64,000 nt of DNA. It comes from Oscillospiraceae bacterium (lineage in GTDB: Bacteria > Bacillota > Clostridia > Oscillospirales > Oscillospiraceae). Where the stretch lies: contig JAAWQX010000030.1 of assembly GCA_022800755.1 (NCBI GenBank), forward strand, positions 28,372-92,371. Direction: 5' to 3'. Under the pieces are notes generated by a model, which had not been told where the DNA came from, searched no databases, and worked only from the letters and a program-made list of their open reading frames with translations. Numbering within the stretch: the first letter of the stretch is position 1; each line of letters begins with the position of its first letter. Both the position numbers and the translations under genes were made by a program. Positions 40,191 to 50,192 of the stretch are shown here, piece by piece.

Positions 40191-40838
40191 TTGGAAATTT
40201 TGATTCAAGTTATAAACTTTCTGGATAAGCATAGTGGCTCATTAACATTTTTGATAACAGCGGTTTACGTAATTGCCACAATCCTAATATGTCGGGCAAA
40301 TATTAGAGCTGCTAACGCCACCCGAGAACAGGTTGAAGAATCAAAGCGGCAGTTTGAAGAAACTCAGCGGCTACAGATTATGCCTTTTTTACAAATTGAA
40401 ATTCGAAATACTAGCAGTTTTGATCTAACTTTAGATTTAAATGTGGATAGTTTTGGTAGCGTGGTTGTGTATGACACCTGTACGGTGCTAAAAAATGTTG
40501 GCCTTGGGACTGCTACAAACATCATTTATTCATGGGAGATTTGGGAAAACTCGTTTTCTGACTCCGGTGAATTTCCGATAAATGCTGTGCAACAGGGAGA
40601 TTCCTATTCTTTGCTGATTTTGATGAATGGTGAAGAGAATTGTAATATTCCACGGAACGCAGCCCTTACTTTGGAGTATATGGATATGTTGGGAAAGTCC
40701 TATAAACAGAGATTTTTATTTGACTTTGGGGATAGTTGTGAAAGTGGATCGGGCTCAACTTTAACCATTGCGACGGATCCTCCAAACTACGCCGGAGCAG
40801 TGACTTATAAATTGAAAGGAAATAGCGACAATGCCTGA
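40191..40838 (+). CDS. Membrane-anchored protein of unknown function embedded in the hsd operon
   Basis: 215 aa from TTG directly after hsdS stop; SLTFLITAVYVIATILICRANI TM then soluble domain; overlaps hsdM start by 8 nt. Confidence 0.75.
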   Translation: MEILIQVINFLDKHSGSLTFLITAVYVIATILICRANIRAANATREQVEESKRQFEETQRLQIMPFLQIEIRNTSSFDLTLDLNVDSFGSVVVYDTCTVLKNVGLGTATNIIYSWEIWENSFSDSGEFPINAVQQGDSYSLLILMNGEENCNIPRNAALTLEYMDMLGKSYKQRFLFDFGDSCESGSGSTLTIATDPPNYAGAVTYKLKGNSDNA

Positions 40839-42315
40839 CCAAACCTCAACCATCATTTCCAAAGTCTGGGGGATGTGCAACCCCTTACGGGACAACGGCG
40901 TGTCCTACGGCGACTATCTGGAACAGCTTACATATCTAATTTTTCTGAAAATGTCCGATGAATACTCCAAACCGCCTTACAACCGGGAGACCGGTATTCC
41001 CGCCGGGCACACCTGGGCGGACATGAACACGCTCAAAGGCGCTGAACTGGAGGAGCAATACAAAGCCACCCTGGAAGCGCTGGGAGAACAGGGCGGTATC
41101 CTGGGAAAGATTTTCAAAGGCGCGGTGAACAAAATCAGCAGCGCCGCCATTTTGTACCGGGTCGTGCAAATGATCGACCAGGAAAAATGGGTATCCATGT
41201 CCTCGGATGTCAAGGGCGAAATTTATGAAGGCCTGCTTCAAAAAAACGCGGAGGACGTAAAAAGCGGCGCCGGGCAGTATTTCACGCCCCGTCCTCTGAT
41301 TCGGGCTATGGTACGCTGTATCCGCCCGGAACCGATGAAAACCATCGCCGACCCCTGCTGCGGCAGCGGCGGCTTTTTCCTCTCAGCACAAGAGTACATT
41401 GCCAATCCGGATCATTATACCCTCGACCGTGAGCAGAAGGAGTTTCTCAAGGGCCGGACTTTTTATGGCAATGAGATTGTGCCTGCCACATATAAGACCG
41501 CATTGATGAATCTCTATTTACACAACATTGGTGATATCTATGGAGCAGTCCCGGTCACCTTGGGGGACGCCCTGCTCACAGACCCCGGCTACCGGGTAGA
41601 CTATGTGCTGACCAACCCGCCTTTTGGCAAAAAATCCTCCATCACCTTTACCAATGAGGATGGCGAGCAGGAAGACGAAGATCTGGTCTATAACCGGCAG
41701 GACTTCTGGACCACCAGCTCCAACAAGCAGCTAAACTTTGTGCAGCACATCAACACCATCCTGAACGCTAATGGTAAAGCGGCAGTTGTCGTACCGGATA
41801 ATGTGCTTTTTGAGGGCGGAGCCGGAGAGACTGTGCGTAAAAAACTGTTGGAGACAACCGACCTTCATACCATTCTGCGTTTGCCCACGGGTATCTTTTA
41901 CAAACCGGGGGTCAAGGCGAATGTCATCTTCTTTGACAAGCGTCCTGCCGGTCCGGAGCAGCAAACTAAGGAAGTGTGGATATACGACTTTCGCACCAAT
42001 GTCTACTTCACGTTGAAACAGCATCCCTTGACCGACGCAGATTTAGAAGATTTTGTGACCTGCTATCACCCGGAAAACCGGCACCAGCGGACAGAAACAT
42101 GGTCGGAAGAGAACCCCGACGGCCGTTGGCGCAAGTTTGATATAGACAATATTTTGAACCGGGATAAAATCAGTTTGGATATTTTCTGGATCAAGGACAA
42201 GTCTTTAGCTGATTTGGATAACCTGCCTGCTCCAGAAGAATTGGCGGCAGATATCATAGAAAACTTGCAAAGCGCTTTAGAGAGCTTCCGCGAGCTGACG
42301 CAACAATTGAATTGA
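40831..42315 (+). CDS. hsdM: Type I restriction-modification methyltransferase subunit M
   Basis: GAGQYFTPRPLIRAMV; DPCCGSGGFFLSA; VLTNPPFGKKS. Confidence 0.95.
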   Translation: MPDQTSTIISKVWGMCNPLRDNGVSYGDYLEQLTYLIFLKMSDEYSKPPYNRETGIPAGHTWADMNTLKGAELEEQYKATLEALGEQGGILGKIFKGAVNKISSAAILYRVVQMIDQEKWVSMSSDVKGEIYEGLLQKNAEDVKSGAGQYFTPRPLIRAMVRCIRPEPMKTIADPCCGSGGFFLSAQEYIANPDHYTLDREQKEFLKGRTFYGNEIVPATYKTALMNLYLHNIGDIYGAVPVTLGDALLTDPGYRVDYVLTNPPFGKKSSITFTNEDGEQEDEDLVYNRQDFWTTSSNKQLNFVQHINTILNANGKAAVVVPDNVLFEGGAGETVRKKLLETTDLHTILRLPTGIFYKPGVKANVIFFDKRPAGPEQQTKEVWIYDFRTNVYFTLKQHPLTDADLEDFVTCYHPENRHQRTETWSEENPDGRWRKFDIDNILNRDKISLDIFWIKDKSLADLDNLPAPEELAADIIENLQSALESFRELTQQLN

Positions 42316-42390
42316 TTGATAAACAAGCTCAGACAAATGTCTGAGCTTGTTTTATTTTATGGTCTGTAACACCGGAATCGATAGGAACCT

Positions 42391-42547
42391 ACCCAAATGG
42401 GTAGGGCAAGCATAGCGCCCGGCTATACACCGGGCACAATCGCGGGGACAACGCCCCCGCACCCCCAGCCCCTAAAGGGGAGAAATGGCAGAGAAGAAAA
42501 AGGTTGGACAATATGTCCAGCCTTTTCCTTTTGATAGGATTCGACAC
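42391..42547 (+). repeat. Partial copy (left part plus core) of the mobilization-region repeat
   Basis: Matches 60416-60572: GGGTAGGGCAAGCATAGCGCCCGGCTATACACCGGGC...CCTTTTCCTTTTGATAGGATTCGACAC. Confidence 0.8.
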
Positions 42548-42615
42548 CCGGTAGAAGTTCAGCATTCCAATTCGAGAACAGATATGCTATACTATAATAG
42601 GTAAGAGGTGAACAT

Positions 42616-43680
42616 ATGATACCGGAAAACAAACTCCTGATTCGCAACAGTACAGTCGATTTTCTTGTCTTCACAAAGGACGCTCATGAAGAGGGGATCG
42701 AAGTACGCGTACAGGACAACAATGTCTGGCTGACGCAAAAGGCCATCAGCGAGCTTTTTGATGTGGAGCGCAGTGTTGTCACGAAGCACCTGAAGAAGAT
42801 ATTTGAAAGCGGCGAGTTGGACGAAAATTCAACTTGTGCATTTTTTGCACAAGTTGCGGACAACGGAAAGACCTATCAATATAAGTTTTATGCACTGCCT
42901 GCTATCATTGCGGTGGGCTATCGGGTCAATTCTCAGCGGGCCACGCAATTTCGCCAGTGGGCAACGAAGGTGCTGGACACCTTTGCCAAACAGGGTTATG
43001 TGCTGGATAAAGACCGCCTTATCAATGGGCAGGCCTTTGGTGAGGATTATTTCGACCACCTGATTTCTGAGATTCAGGAGATTCGCGCCAGCGAGCGCCG
43101 GTTTTACCAGAAGATCACGGATATTTACGCCACAGCGGTTGACTACTCCTTGGATAGCCAAATCACGAAGGACTTTTTTGCGACTGTGCAAAACAAGATG
43201 CACTACGCCGTTCACGGCAGTACCGCGGCCGAAGTGATCGTGGCACGAGCGGATCATACGAAGGAACATATGGGGCTGACATCATGGCACAACGCCCCGG
43301 ATGGGAAAATCGTGAAAGCCGATGTCTCCATAGCCAAGAATTATTTGTCCGTGGATGAGATGCAGGAACTGAATGAGATCGTGACGATGTATCTTGACTA
43401 CGCAACACGGCAGGCACGGCGTCATATCCCAATGACGATGGCGGATTGGGCATCAAAGCTGGATGCTTTCTTACAGTTCAATGACGCTGAGATTTTGCAG
43501 GACAAAGGGAAAGTAACTGCAGCCATCGCAAAGGCATTTGCGGAAAGCGAGTTTGAGCAGTACAGGATCATTCAAGATCGCTTATACCAAAGTGATTTTG
43601 ATAAGCTGATTGCTGCAGCTCAAGAGGATGAAGATATCGTGAATGTATCCAATGAACAGCAGATTGGACCAACAATGTAA
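42616..43680 (+). CDS. RhuM-family protein
   Basis: VRVQDNNVWLTQKAISELFDVERSVVTKHLKKIFESGEL...YALPAIIAVGYRVNSQRATQFRQWA...DFFATVQNKMHYAVHG. Confidence 0.9.
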   Translation: MIPENKLLIRNSTVDFLVFTKDAHEEGIEVRVQDNNVWLTQKAISELFDVERSVVTKHLKKIFESGELDENSTCAFFAQVADNGKTYQYKFYALPAIIAVGYRVNSQRATQFRQWATKVLDTFAKQGYVLDKDRLINGQAFGEDYFDHLISEIQEIRASERRFYQKITDIYATAVDYSLDSQITKDFFATVQNKMHYAVHGSTAAEVIVARADHTKEHMGLTSWHNAPDGKIVKADVSIAKNYLSVDEMQELNEIVTMYLDYATRQARRHIPMTMADWASKLDAFLQFNDAEILQDKGKVTAAIAKAFAESEFEQYRIIQDRLYQSDFDKLIAAAQEDEDIVNVSNEQQIGPTM

Positions 43681-43743
43681 TACAACGCGAGCAAGAACGC
43701 CGGGGGTATGACCTCGGCGCTCTTGCGCTTGAAGTGAAAAAGA

Positions 43744-43837
43744 AAAGGCTGGACATGTTTGTCCAGCTTTTTCCTTTTGATAGGATTCGACACATCACAT
43801 CTGTTACACTGAAATCGACAGAAACCAACGAAAAGGG
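43744..43837 (+). repeat. Partial copy (core plus right part) of the mobilization-region repeat
   Basis: AAAGGCTGGACATGTTTGTCCAGC...CCTTTTGATAGGATTCGACAC...CATCTGTTACACTGAAATCGACAG; matches 60532-60603. Confidence 0.8.
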
Positions 43838-44280
43838 GTACCGAATGTCCACGAACTTTTTCCAAATGAGCAATAGAGCCAAAAGCAACCGTGACCGCCT
43901 GAGTGCCGCCGTGTGCGGTTTTTGAAACAAGGGAAACACCGTACACCCATCCGCAACAATTCGGACAAACCCGAGGCAGTTTTACGAGAATAAACGGAGC
44001 AGGATAAAAGGCTGACGCTTTTATGCGCCAGCCCGGTCGCTTCTGCCCGCAGTGCGGACAGTTAGTATCTATGGCGGTACTACTCAAAATTTGCGTCGCA
44101 ATAAACAAAGAATAACTGAACCTACCCCTCTTCACCAAATGCGGAAGAATATATTAACAAGACGAACTGAAAAGATTAAACACCCTTCCAGTCTGGGGAA
44201 AACCGAAAACTTTCAGTAGCTATTTCGCCGAGAGTGTGGTATGTGTTGTGGTTACCAAAATCAAAGGAGCTGAACAACAC

Positions 44281-44637
44281 ATGAAAAAAGCAATCATACC
44301 AACGGCGATCCTCTGCACAGTTGTCTGCCTCGGGCTACATACTCAGTTGGGCAAAATAGGAGAGCCTATGCCGACTCCAGAACCACCGCAGGTGGAAGTA
44401 ACGGCGACACCTATCCCAACACCGAAAGTGGAAATCGAAGAACCCATCGTTGAAGTCATCATGCCTGAGCCGACACCAGAACCTGCAATTCAGCAGACAG
44501 TTACCAACCAAACTGTACAAGCCGGAGATATGGTGTACGTTCCCGGTTTCGGCTGGTTCGAGAGCCAGGGTGAGGGTACGGTGACCTACGACGAAAACAT
44601 CTACGAGAACGGCAACAAGGTTGGCATCATGGGATAA
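44281..44637 (+). CDS. DUF6550-like proline-rich small exported/membrane protein
   Basis: MKKAIIPTAILCTVVCLGLHTQ; Pro-rich linker; VQAGDMVYVPGFGWFESQGEGTVTYDENIYENGNKVGIMG. Confidence 0.7.
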   Translation: MKKAIIPTAILCTVVCLGLHTQLGKIGEPMPTPEPPQVEVTATPIPTPKVEIEEPIVEVIMPEPTPEPAIQQTVTNQTVQAGDMVYVPGFGWFESQGEGTVTYDENIYENGNKVGIMG

Positions 44638-44648
44638 GGAGGACAAAC

Positions 44649-45806
44649 ATGGCAAAAAGACGAGCAAACGGCGAGGGCAGCATCCGCAAAAGGTCTGACG
44701 GTCGCTGGGAGGGTCGATACACTGTCGGACATGACCCGAAAACCGGAAAACAGCAGTTCAAAAATGTACTTGGTAAGACCCAGACCGAAGTGAAGGAAAA
44801 ACTCAAAGCCGCTATTGAGAAAAGTAAAGGTTTAGACATCAGTCGAGCAGACCAGTTCACGCTCTCTGAATGGTTACGATACTGGCTTGATAACTATGGA
44901 AGAGTGTATCTCAGGCCTTCATCATTGACGAACTATACCGGATTTCTGGATAACCAAATCTCCAATGATAAAATTAGAGACATCAAGTTGACCAAACTCA
45001 CCACCAACGACCTGCAGCAGTTCTATAACCGCATGAGTGAGAGCGGCAGAGTACAGAGAAAAGAATCACAGAACAAGCCCAAAGGCTTGTCTGCGAAAAC
45101 CGTACGCAATATTCAATGCTTCATCTCCCATGCCATGAACCGGGCAGTGGATGAGAAACTCATCTCAGAGAACCCGGCAAGTCGATGTATCCTCCCCAAG
45201 AAAGAGCAAAAGGAAATTGAAATCCTACCTCTGACCGATTTGCAGAGGTTCTTTGAAGAAGCCAAAAAATCTGGGGTTTTTGAACTTTACTATACTGAGC
45301 TCGCCACAGGTCTACGACGAGGAGAATTACTTGGTCTCAAATGGACAGACATCGACTTCAACGCCAATAGCATCTACATCCAACGCCAAATCACCCGAGC
45401 GGACGGCGAAGTAAAGGAATCACCACTTAAAACGAAAAATGCCTATCGGCAAATCATCGTACCACCAGAGGTGACAGAGATACTAAAACAGAAAAAGGAG
45501 CGAGAAAACGGCTTCTCCGAATATGTATTCTCCTCACCCACTGGTGGCCCAATCTCACCGGACAGTGTCTTGAAAATGCTCCACCGTGTTCTCAAACGGG
45601 CAGGCCTCGAAAAAGTCCGCTTCCATGCCCTGCGGCACACCTTCGCAACCATGGCATTGCAAAACGGCGTGGACGTAAAGACCCTCTCCGGTCTCCTCGG
45701 CCACTACTCCGCTGGATTCACCCTCGACACATACGGCCATATCACCCCGGCAATGAAACAGGACGCAGCCGAAAAAGTTGGCACCTTTCTCTCCGCTTCT
45801 CTTTAA
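44649..45806 (+). CDS. int: Tyrosine recombinase/integrase
   Basis: 385 aa; N-terminal RRANGEGSIRKRSDGRWEGRYTVG; TGLRRGELLGLKW; HALRHTFATMALQNGVDVKTLSGLLGHYSAGFTLDTYGH. Confidence 0.95.
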   Translation: MAKRRANGEGSIRKRSDGRWEGRYTVGHDPKTGKQQFKNVLGKTQTEVKEKLKAAIEKSKGLDISRADQFTLSEWLRYWLDNYGRVYLRPSSLTNYTGFLDNQISNDKIRDIKLTKLTTNDLQQFYNRMSESGRVQRKESQNKPKGLSAKTVRNIQCFISHAMNRAVDEKLISENPASRCILPKKEQKEIEILPLTDLQRFFEEAKKSGVFELYYTELATGLRRGELLGLKWTDIDFNANSIYIQRQITRADGEVKESPLKTKNAYRQIIVPPEVTEILKQKKERENGFSEYVFSSPTGGPISPDSVLKMLHRVLKRAGLEKVRFHALRHTFATMALQNGVDVKTLSGLLGHYSAGFTLDTYGHITPAMKQDAAEKVGTFLSASL

Positions 45807-45829
45807 CCCTTTCCCCTCCCAACTCCCGT

Positions 45830-45849
45830 ATGGGTCACGGTATGGGTCA
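45830..45849 (+). repeat. ATGGGTCA-N4-ATGGGTCA direct repeat, left arm
   Basis: Same motif and spacing as 29571-29590. Confidence 0.7.
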
Positions 45850-45924
45850 ACACAAATCAACACCCCGTGAAAAGTTCCGAAAAACACAAAAACAGCCCCG
45901 AAATCCGCAGATTTCGGGGCTGTT

Positions 45925-45969
45925 TGGCACGCCGTAAGAGATTCGAACTCCTGACCTTCTGGTCCGTAG
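45925..45969 (-). repeat. tRNA-Arg-like 3'-end fragment (attachment-site core)
   Basis: Minus strand CTACGGACCAGAAGGTCAGGAGTTCGAATCTCTTACGGCGTGCCA; no matching 5' half. Confidence 0.85.
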
Positions 45970-46083
45970 CTGCGGTCAGAGCATGAATTGGACACTGTTG
46001 GGAAATTTATAGGCCTTTTCACTCGGAGAAATTTGCTTTTTGAGTTCCTTTGCTCCGTTGTTTCCGTCCGCTGATTTTCGCTT

Positions 46084-46103
46084 ATGGGTCAAAACATGGG
46101 TCA
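46084..46103 (+). repeat. ATGGGTCA-N4-ATGGGTCA direct repeat, right arm
   Basis: Same motif and spacing as 29825-29844. Confidence 0.7.
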
Positions 46104-46304
46104 ACAAAAAAGTACCGCCCCAAAATTTGCCCCGCAATAAACAAAGAAAAGGCCGTCTGGCAAAGGGCAGATCATTAGCGATGTCCTTTTGTGTTGTTTC
46201 GGAAACAAGTCCACCGTAGTGCGCCATAAGGGATTGGCCCATTCAGCCATCTTTACTCCATCATTTCCGCCCGCTGATTTCCTATGATGGGTCAATATTG
46301 TCGT

Positions 46305-46757
46305 CTAATCATGGATTGACAGATTCTTCGGTCTTTCATCATAGCCAAATGCTGAACGTTCGGCCTCTTCATCATAACCATAATTCATTGGCTGAACATC
46401 AGTTGCCGCATCAAAAAATGTATCCCATAAATATGAAATCTGAATCCAAACATGTTTCTCTTGATCTCGTCTAAACCAAAATATGCCATCTTCTAACTTC
46501 GCGCAAAAGCGATGATCGAACCAATAATACTTTATGGATTTAGGGGGCACATTCCACTTACATCCGCAGCTATTGCAGTAGGTCCACTCCGGCTGTGCTT
46601 CTACTCCGCAGTGCTTGTACACGCACAGCGCATCCGGCGAGGCCTTTTCCAAATGTCCCCATATTACTTTCATCGGATACTGAGCAATATACCGCCCGCA
46701 AAAGCCGCACCTCTCTGAAAACTCTGGATTGTCCTGTTTGCACCGTTCACATTTCAT
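46305..46757 (-). CDS. Zinc-ribbon hypothetical protein
   Basis: CERCKQDNPEFSERCGFCGRY; CVYKHCGVEAQPEWTYCNSCGCKW. Confidence 0.7.
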   Translation of the reverse strand: MKCERCKQDNPEFSERCGFCGRYIAQYPMKVIWGHLEKASPDALCVYKHCGVEAQPEWTYCNSCGCKWNVPPKSIKYYWFDHRFCAKLEDGIFWFRRDQEKHVWIQISYLWDTFFDAATDVQPMNYGYDEEAERSAFGYDERPKNLSIHD

Positions 46758-46800
46758 TGGTAAGTCCCCCCATATCGTTCCTTATTCAAAGACTTGTGCT

Positions 46801-47775
46801 CTACCTAACCGCATGTCCTATGATTGTCTCGGCAAACCGCCCAAACCCAATCATATTTTTTGATTTCATCATCTGATGTATCGTCTTTTGATTTCCCGCA
46901 TAAGTCAGCTGTATTTGTTGAACCGCTGACCAACTCAGTTGGAATGAGACAAACCCATTTACAATCAAAGCCGCCAGTATAATAGCCGTATATCCTTTCA
47001 AAAATTTCCCTGATTTTTGCACTGGTGCAATCGCGTAAACAGACGCAATACCCCAGATATACCAAACAATGCGGGAAATCAACACAAAAAACAACCCCAA
47101 GCGCAAAGAAAGAGGAAACATCACAACAGATAGCAACAAAATTGCTGTTACGGGAACAGTGCCGTTTACGCATATCATTATCACATTAGGAAATCGGCAC
47201 GGTTTCCCAAGGTATTTTGACAAAAGATAATATGCTGTGGCATAAATCATAACCGATGCGGCAGCGAGTAAGATTCCGACCAGAATGCAAATAAAAACCG
47301 GCAAATTCAAAGAAAAAGAATATCCTGAATATCCAAATGCTGTGCGAAGTGCGTCCTTGAAAAAACTGCTTCCGCAAGCTATGGCCACATATAAGGCAAG
47401 GGAGGTTGTCATGGCATATATCCCTGCAATTATCAGAACTACCCATTTACTAAACTTCTTTGTTGTAGTCATCATCGCTTCGACAGGATTGGAGAAATAT
47501 GATTTTACAAATTCAAAAAAATCATGGAGTACCAAAAGCGCACCTGCCTGCTTTCCAGATTTCGATACAAGTTTCGTTCCGCATTTCGGACAATATACTG
47601 TACCGCTGGGACAATGGGTTTGATATCTATTACAAATGAACTCTGGCTGATCCTCTTTCCTCTCCGAACCTTCTATAATCGTCTCGTTTTCTTCTGTTAC
47701 GCTTATCGCCGTTCCGCAGTCTGAGCAAAATAACGACTGTTCCGGAATGCTTGCTCCGCAATGTATGCACCACAT
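46801..47775 (-). CDS. Zinc-ribbon multi-TM membrane protein
   Basis: MWCIHCGASIPEQSLFCSDCGTAIS; CPSGTVYCPKCGTKLV; several TM segments. Confidence 0.75.
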   Translation of the reverse strand: MWCIHCGASIPEQSLFCSDCGTAISVTEENETIIEGSERKEDQPEFICNRYQTHCPSGTVYCPKCGTKLVSKSGKQAGALLVLHDFFEFVKSYFSNPVEAMMTTTKKFSKWVVLIIAGIYAMTTSLALYVAIACGSSFFKDALRTAFGYSGYSFSLNLPVFICILVGILLAAASVMIYATAYYLLSKYLGKPCRFPNVIMICVNGTVPVTAILLLSVVMFPLSLRLGLFFVLISRIVWYIWGIASVYAIAPVQKSGKFLKGYTAIILAALIVNGFVSFQLSWSAVQQIQLTYAGNQKTIHQMMKSKNMIGFGRFAETIIGHAVR

Positions 47776-47828
47776 ACTCTGATGCTCCTTTCTCTGTTTA
47801 TCTCTTAGCCACAGTAATGCCTTTGTAA

Positions 47829-50192
47829 TTAGCGGTAATCGTACCTATATAAATCCCCAAGAGACCCATTGGATAAATATTCCATCGTGAAAGACAAATG
47901 ACCTTTGCCTTCAGATACATTATGAGTTGGGTTATAAGTAATCAGGTTATAAACAAATACTTTAACACAGGCCAAATCCCCGGAACTGTCATATTCTTTT
48001 TCAAGAATCAAATTTCCATATTTATTGTACATATATGTTTTGCGGCTTGTTAACGATTCACCGGTCGATTTGATGTACTCCGCTTTTTTCTGGCCATAAG
48101 AATTGTATTCGTATTCCGCCGAATAGACGCAGCGGTTATCCGCATACATAATATCGCTGGTAAGATTCCCATTCTCATCATATAAGTAAACTCTTTGTGA
48201 CAATAGTCCGGTCTCATCAAAACGGTTCTCTTCAACGATTTGATTGCGGTCATTGTAGGTATAACTTGTCCAATCGGTCCTGACACGGTCTTCATAGTCA
48301 TATTGATGCGTATGGGATTCTTTGATTCGATTTCCATTCGTGTCATATTCGTATGTATAATATCCGCCTTCCTGCTCCATGTATCCTAAATAATCCATAC
48401 GAATACACTGGCCGGCTTCATTGTAGGTATACCGCTCTCCCCCGCCTTCCATGTGATCAGCGAATTCAATTAAGTTCTCATTGTCGTCATAAGTATATGT
48501 CTGGTCTCCGACAAAATCCCCGGTGTCATTATCATACGCAATCATCTTCGTCAAATTCCTGTTTTCCGTATCATCATATTCGTAGACATACCGGTACGCC
48601 CAATAACAGCAATTCGCAGAGGTTCGTTTGCCTTCCGTATATCCGTCAGAAGTATACCAGTTCCCATTTTTGTAACATTCTATTTCACGAATCGCTTCCA
48701 TACTGCGGGACACAGTTTCCTCGCTTTTATGCTCATCACCCAGCTGCAAATAAAGCTCAGATAAGCGGTCGTATGCGGTTGCGTTTTGCGGGTCTAATTG
48801 AATAACGCTCTCAAAGCCTGCAATTGCCGCGTCAAAATCATGCCGCTTCCAGTTTTCCATCGCAGAGTTAAATTCGTTCAGCCACGTTTCCGAACCAAAA
48901 TCAGGAACAAGATTGAGCCATTCAAGTTCGGAGAATGTCCATTCCATCCATTCTTCCATAGCGTCTGTATAGTGCTCGTAAGAATAGAGTATCGTTCCAA
49001 GTGCGCTTCCGCCAGGGCCGATAATGCCCGCACTCATACGGTTTCCCGATGCGTCATATTCATAGCTTCGCTGTTCCGTAACCATATTGGCCATATCATA
49101 ATGCGTTTCTGTTTTTAATCGCCCATATTCGTCATACGTATAGCCAATAGACCGATCTACCATATTATCTTCAATATATCGGACTTCCTTTGCCAAATCT
49201 TCATATTCGTTGTACTCATATATCTCGCGCATGGAAAGAACTCTTTCCGTTTCATTGTAGTACCCGTAAGTCAATTTTTGCGCCAAAAGGCCGTTATCGC
49301 CGTACTGATACTCGGTGATATAGTATTTTGCTGTTTCGTAGCTTCTGCCCTTATCATAGCATGTCTCGCTAACTCTGCGGCCGTCTTCACCAATTTCATA
49401 ATCATATGCGGCGTAAACACCGTCTTCGTCATACCATATCATACTGACGCAGTTTCCGTTTTCATCGTAATAGTATTCTCTGTCATTGGAATCCGTCTCA
49501 ATGCTATCCAACTGCCCCCCCAAATTGTACCGATAAGTCACCGCTTGGGAAATAGACTGGTCGTCTACGGTTTTATTCTCCAAATCATTCTGATCCACAT
49601 CAAACGTTGCAAGCAGATATCCGTTTTTACTATATGCCTCCACAGAGATGTCGTCTTCTCGGCTGTCGCTTTCAAATACCATTCTCAATTGGCTCGCCTC
49701 GCGAGATTCGCGCAGAACCTCCGCACTGTCCGACTCTCTGCCAAGGGCTTCATAAACCGTTGACAGCCGTTGATAAGCGGTAACATTCATCGGGTCAAGT
49801 TCAATCGCTTTTTGAAAGCACCTGATGGCCTTATCCGTATCGTGTGTTGCCCATGCTTCCATACCCGCTAAAAAGGTTTTCTCCCATGTTGGTCTTGTAA
49901 TGCTGAAAATACCAACAGCAACACAGATAACAGCTGCCAACACCGCAATCACTAATGGCACTTTTTTCGACCTTTTCTTTTTCTCTGGCTTATAGCTTGA
50001 CCCCTCCGATGGAATATTACTATTCGGCATCGTCATTTCGGCGCCGCATTGTGCGCAAAAGCGTTGATTTTCTTCCGCTTGCGCTCCACACTTTGGACAA
50101 ATTTGTGCCAGATCAATCTCCACCTGTTTCCCACAAAAATTGCAGAACTTGGCGCTGTCCGATAATTCCTGCCCACATGATTTACAATTCAT
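47829..50192 (-). CDS. Zinc-ribbon, TM, TPR and YD/RHS-like repeat protein
   Basis: CKSCGQELSDSAKFCNFCGK; VPLVIAVLAAVICVAVGIF; two TPR-like blocks each followed by YxYDxxGN repeats. Confidence 0.8.
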   Translation of the reverse strand: MNCKSCGQELSDSAKFCNFCGKQVEIDLAQICPKCGAQAEENQRFCAQCGAEMTMPNSNIPSEGSSYKPEKKKRSKKVPLVIAVLAAVICVAVGIFSITRPTWEKTFLAGMEAWATHDTDKAIRCFQKAIELDPMNVTAYQRLSTVYEALGRESDSAEVLRESREASQLRMVFESDSREDDISVEAYSKNGYLLATFDVDQNDLENKTVDDQSISQAVTYRYNLGGQLDSIETDSNDREYYYDENGNCVSMIWYDEDGVYAAYDYEIGEDGRRVSETCYDKGRSYETAKYYITEYQYGDNGLLAQKLTYGYYNETERVLSMREIYEYNEYEDLAKEVRYIEDNMVDRSIGYTYDEYGRLKTETHYDMANMVTEQRSYEYDASGNRMSAGIIGPGGSALGTILYSYEHYTDAMEEWMEWTFSELEWLNLVPDFGSETWLNEFNSAMENWKRHDFDAAIAGFESVIQLDPQNATAYDRLSELYLQLGDEHKSEETVSRSMEAIREIECYKNGNWYTSDGYTEGKRTSANCCYWAYRYVYEYDDTENRNLTKMIAYDNDTGDFVGDQTYTYDDNENLIEFADHMEGGGERYTYNEAGQCIRMDYLGYMEQEGGYYTYEYDTNGNRIKESHTHQYDYEDRVRTDWTSYTYNDRNQIVEENRFDETGLLSQRVYLYDENGNLTSDIMYADNRCVYSAEYEYNSYGQKKAEYIKSTGESLTSRKTYMYNKYGNLILEKEYDSSGDLACVKVFVYNLITYNPTHNVSEGKGHLSFTMEYLSNGSLGDLYRYDYR

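Noticed and set aside
43620-44138. 172-aa minus-strand ORF after rhuM
   Set aside because: Runs antisense through the mobilization repeat and the rhuM 3' end; no domain, likely spurious
47829-50192. RHS polymorphic toxin
   Set aside because: No C-terminal toxin domain, immunity gene or secretion signal; YD-like repeats only
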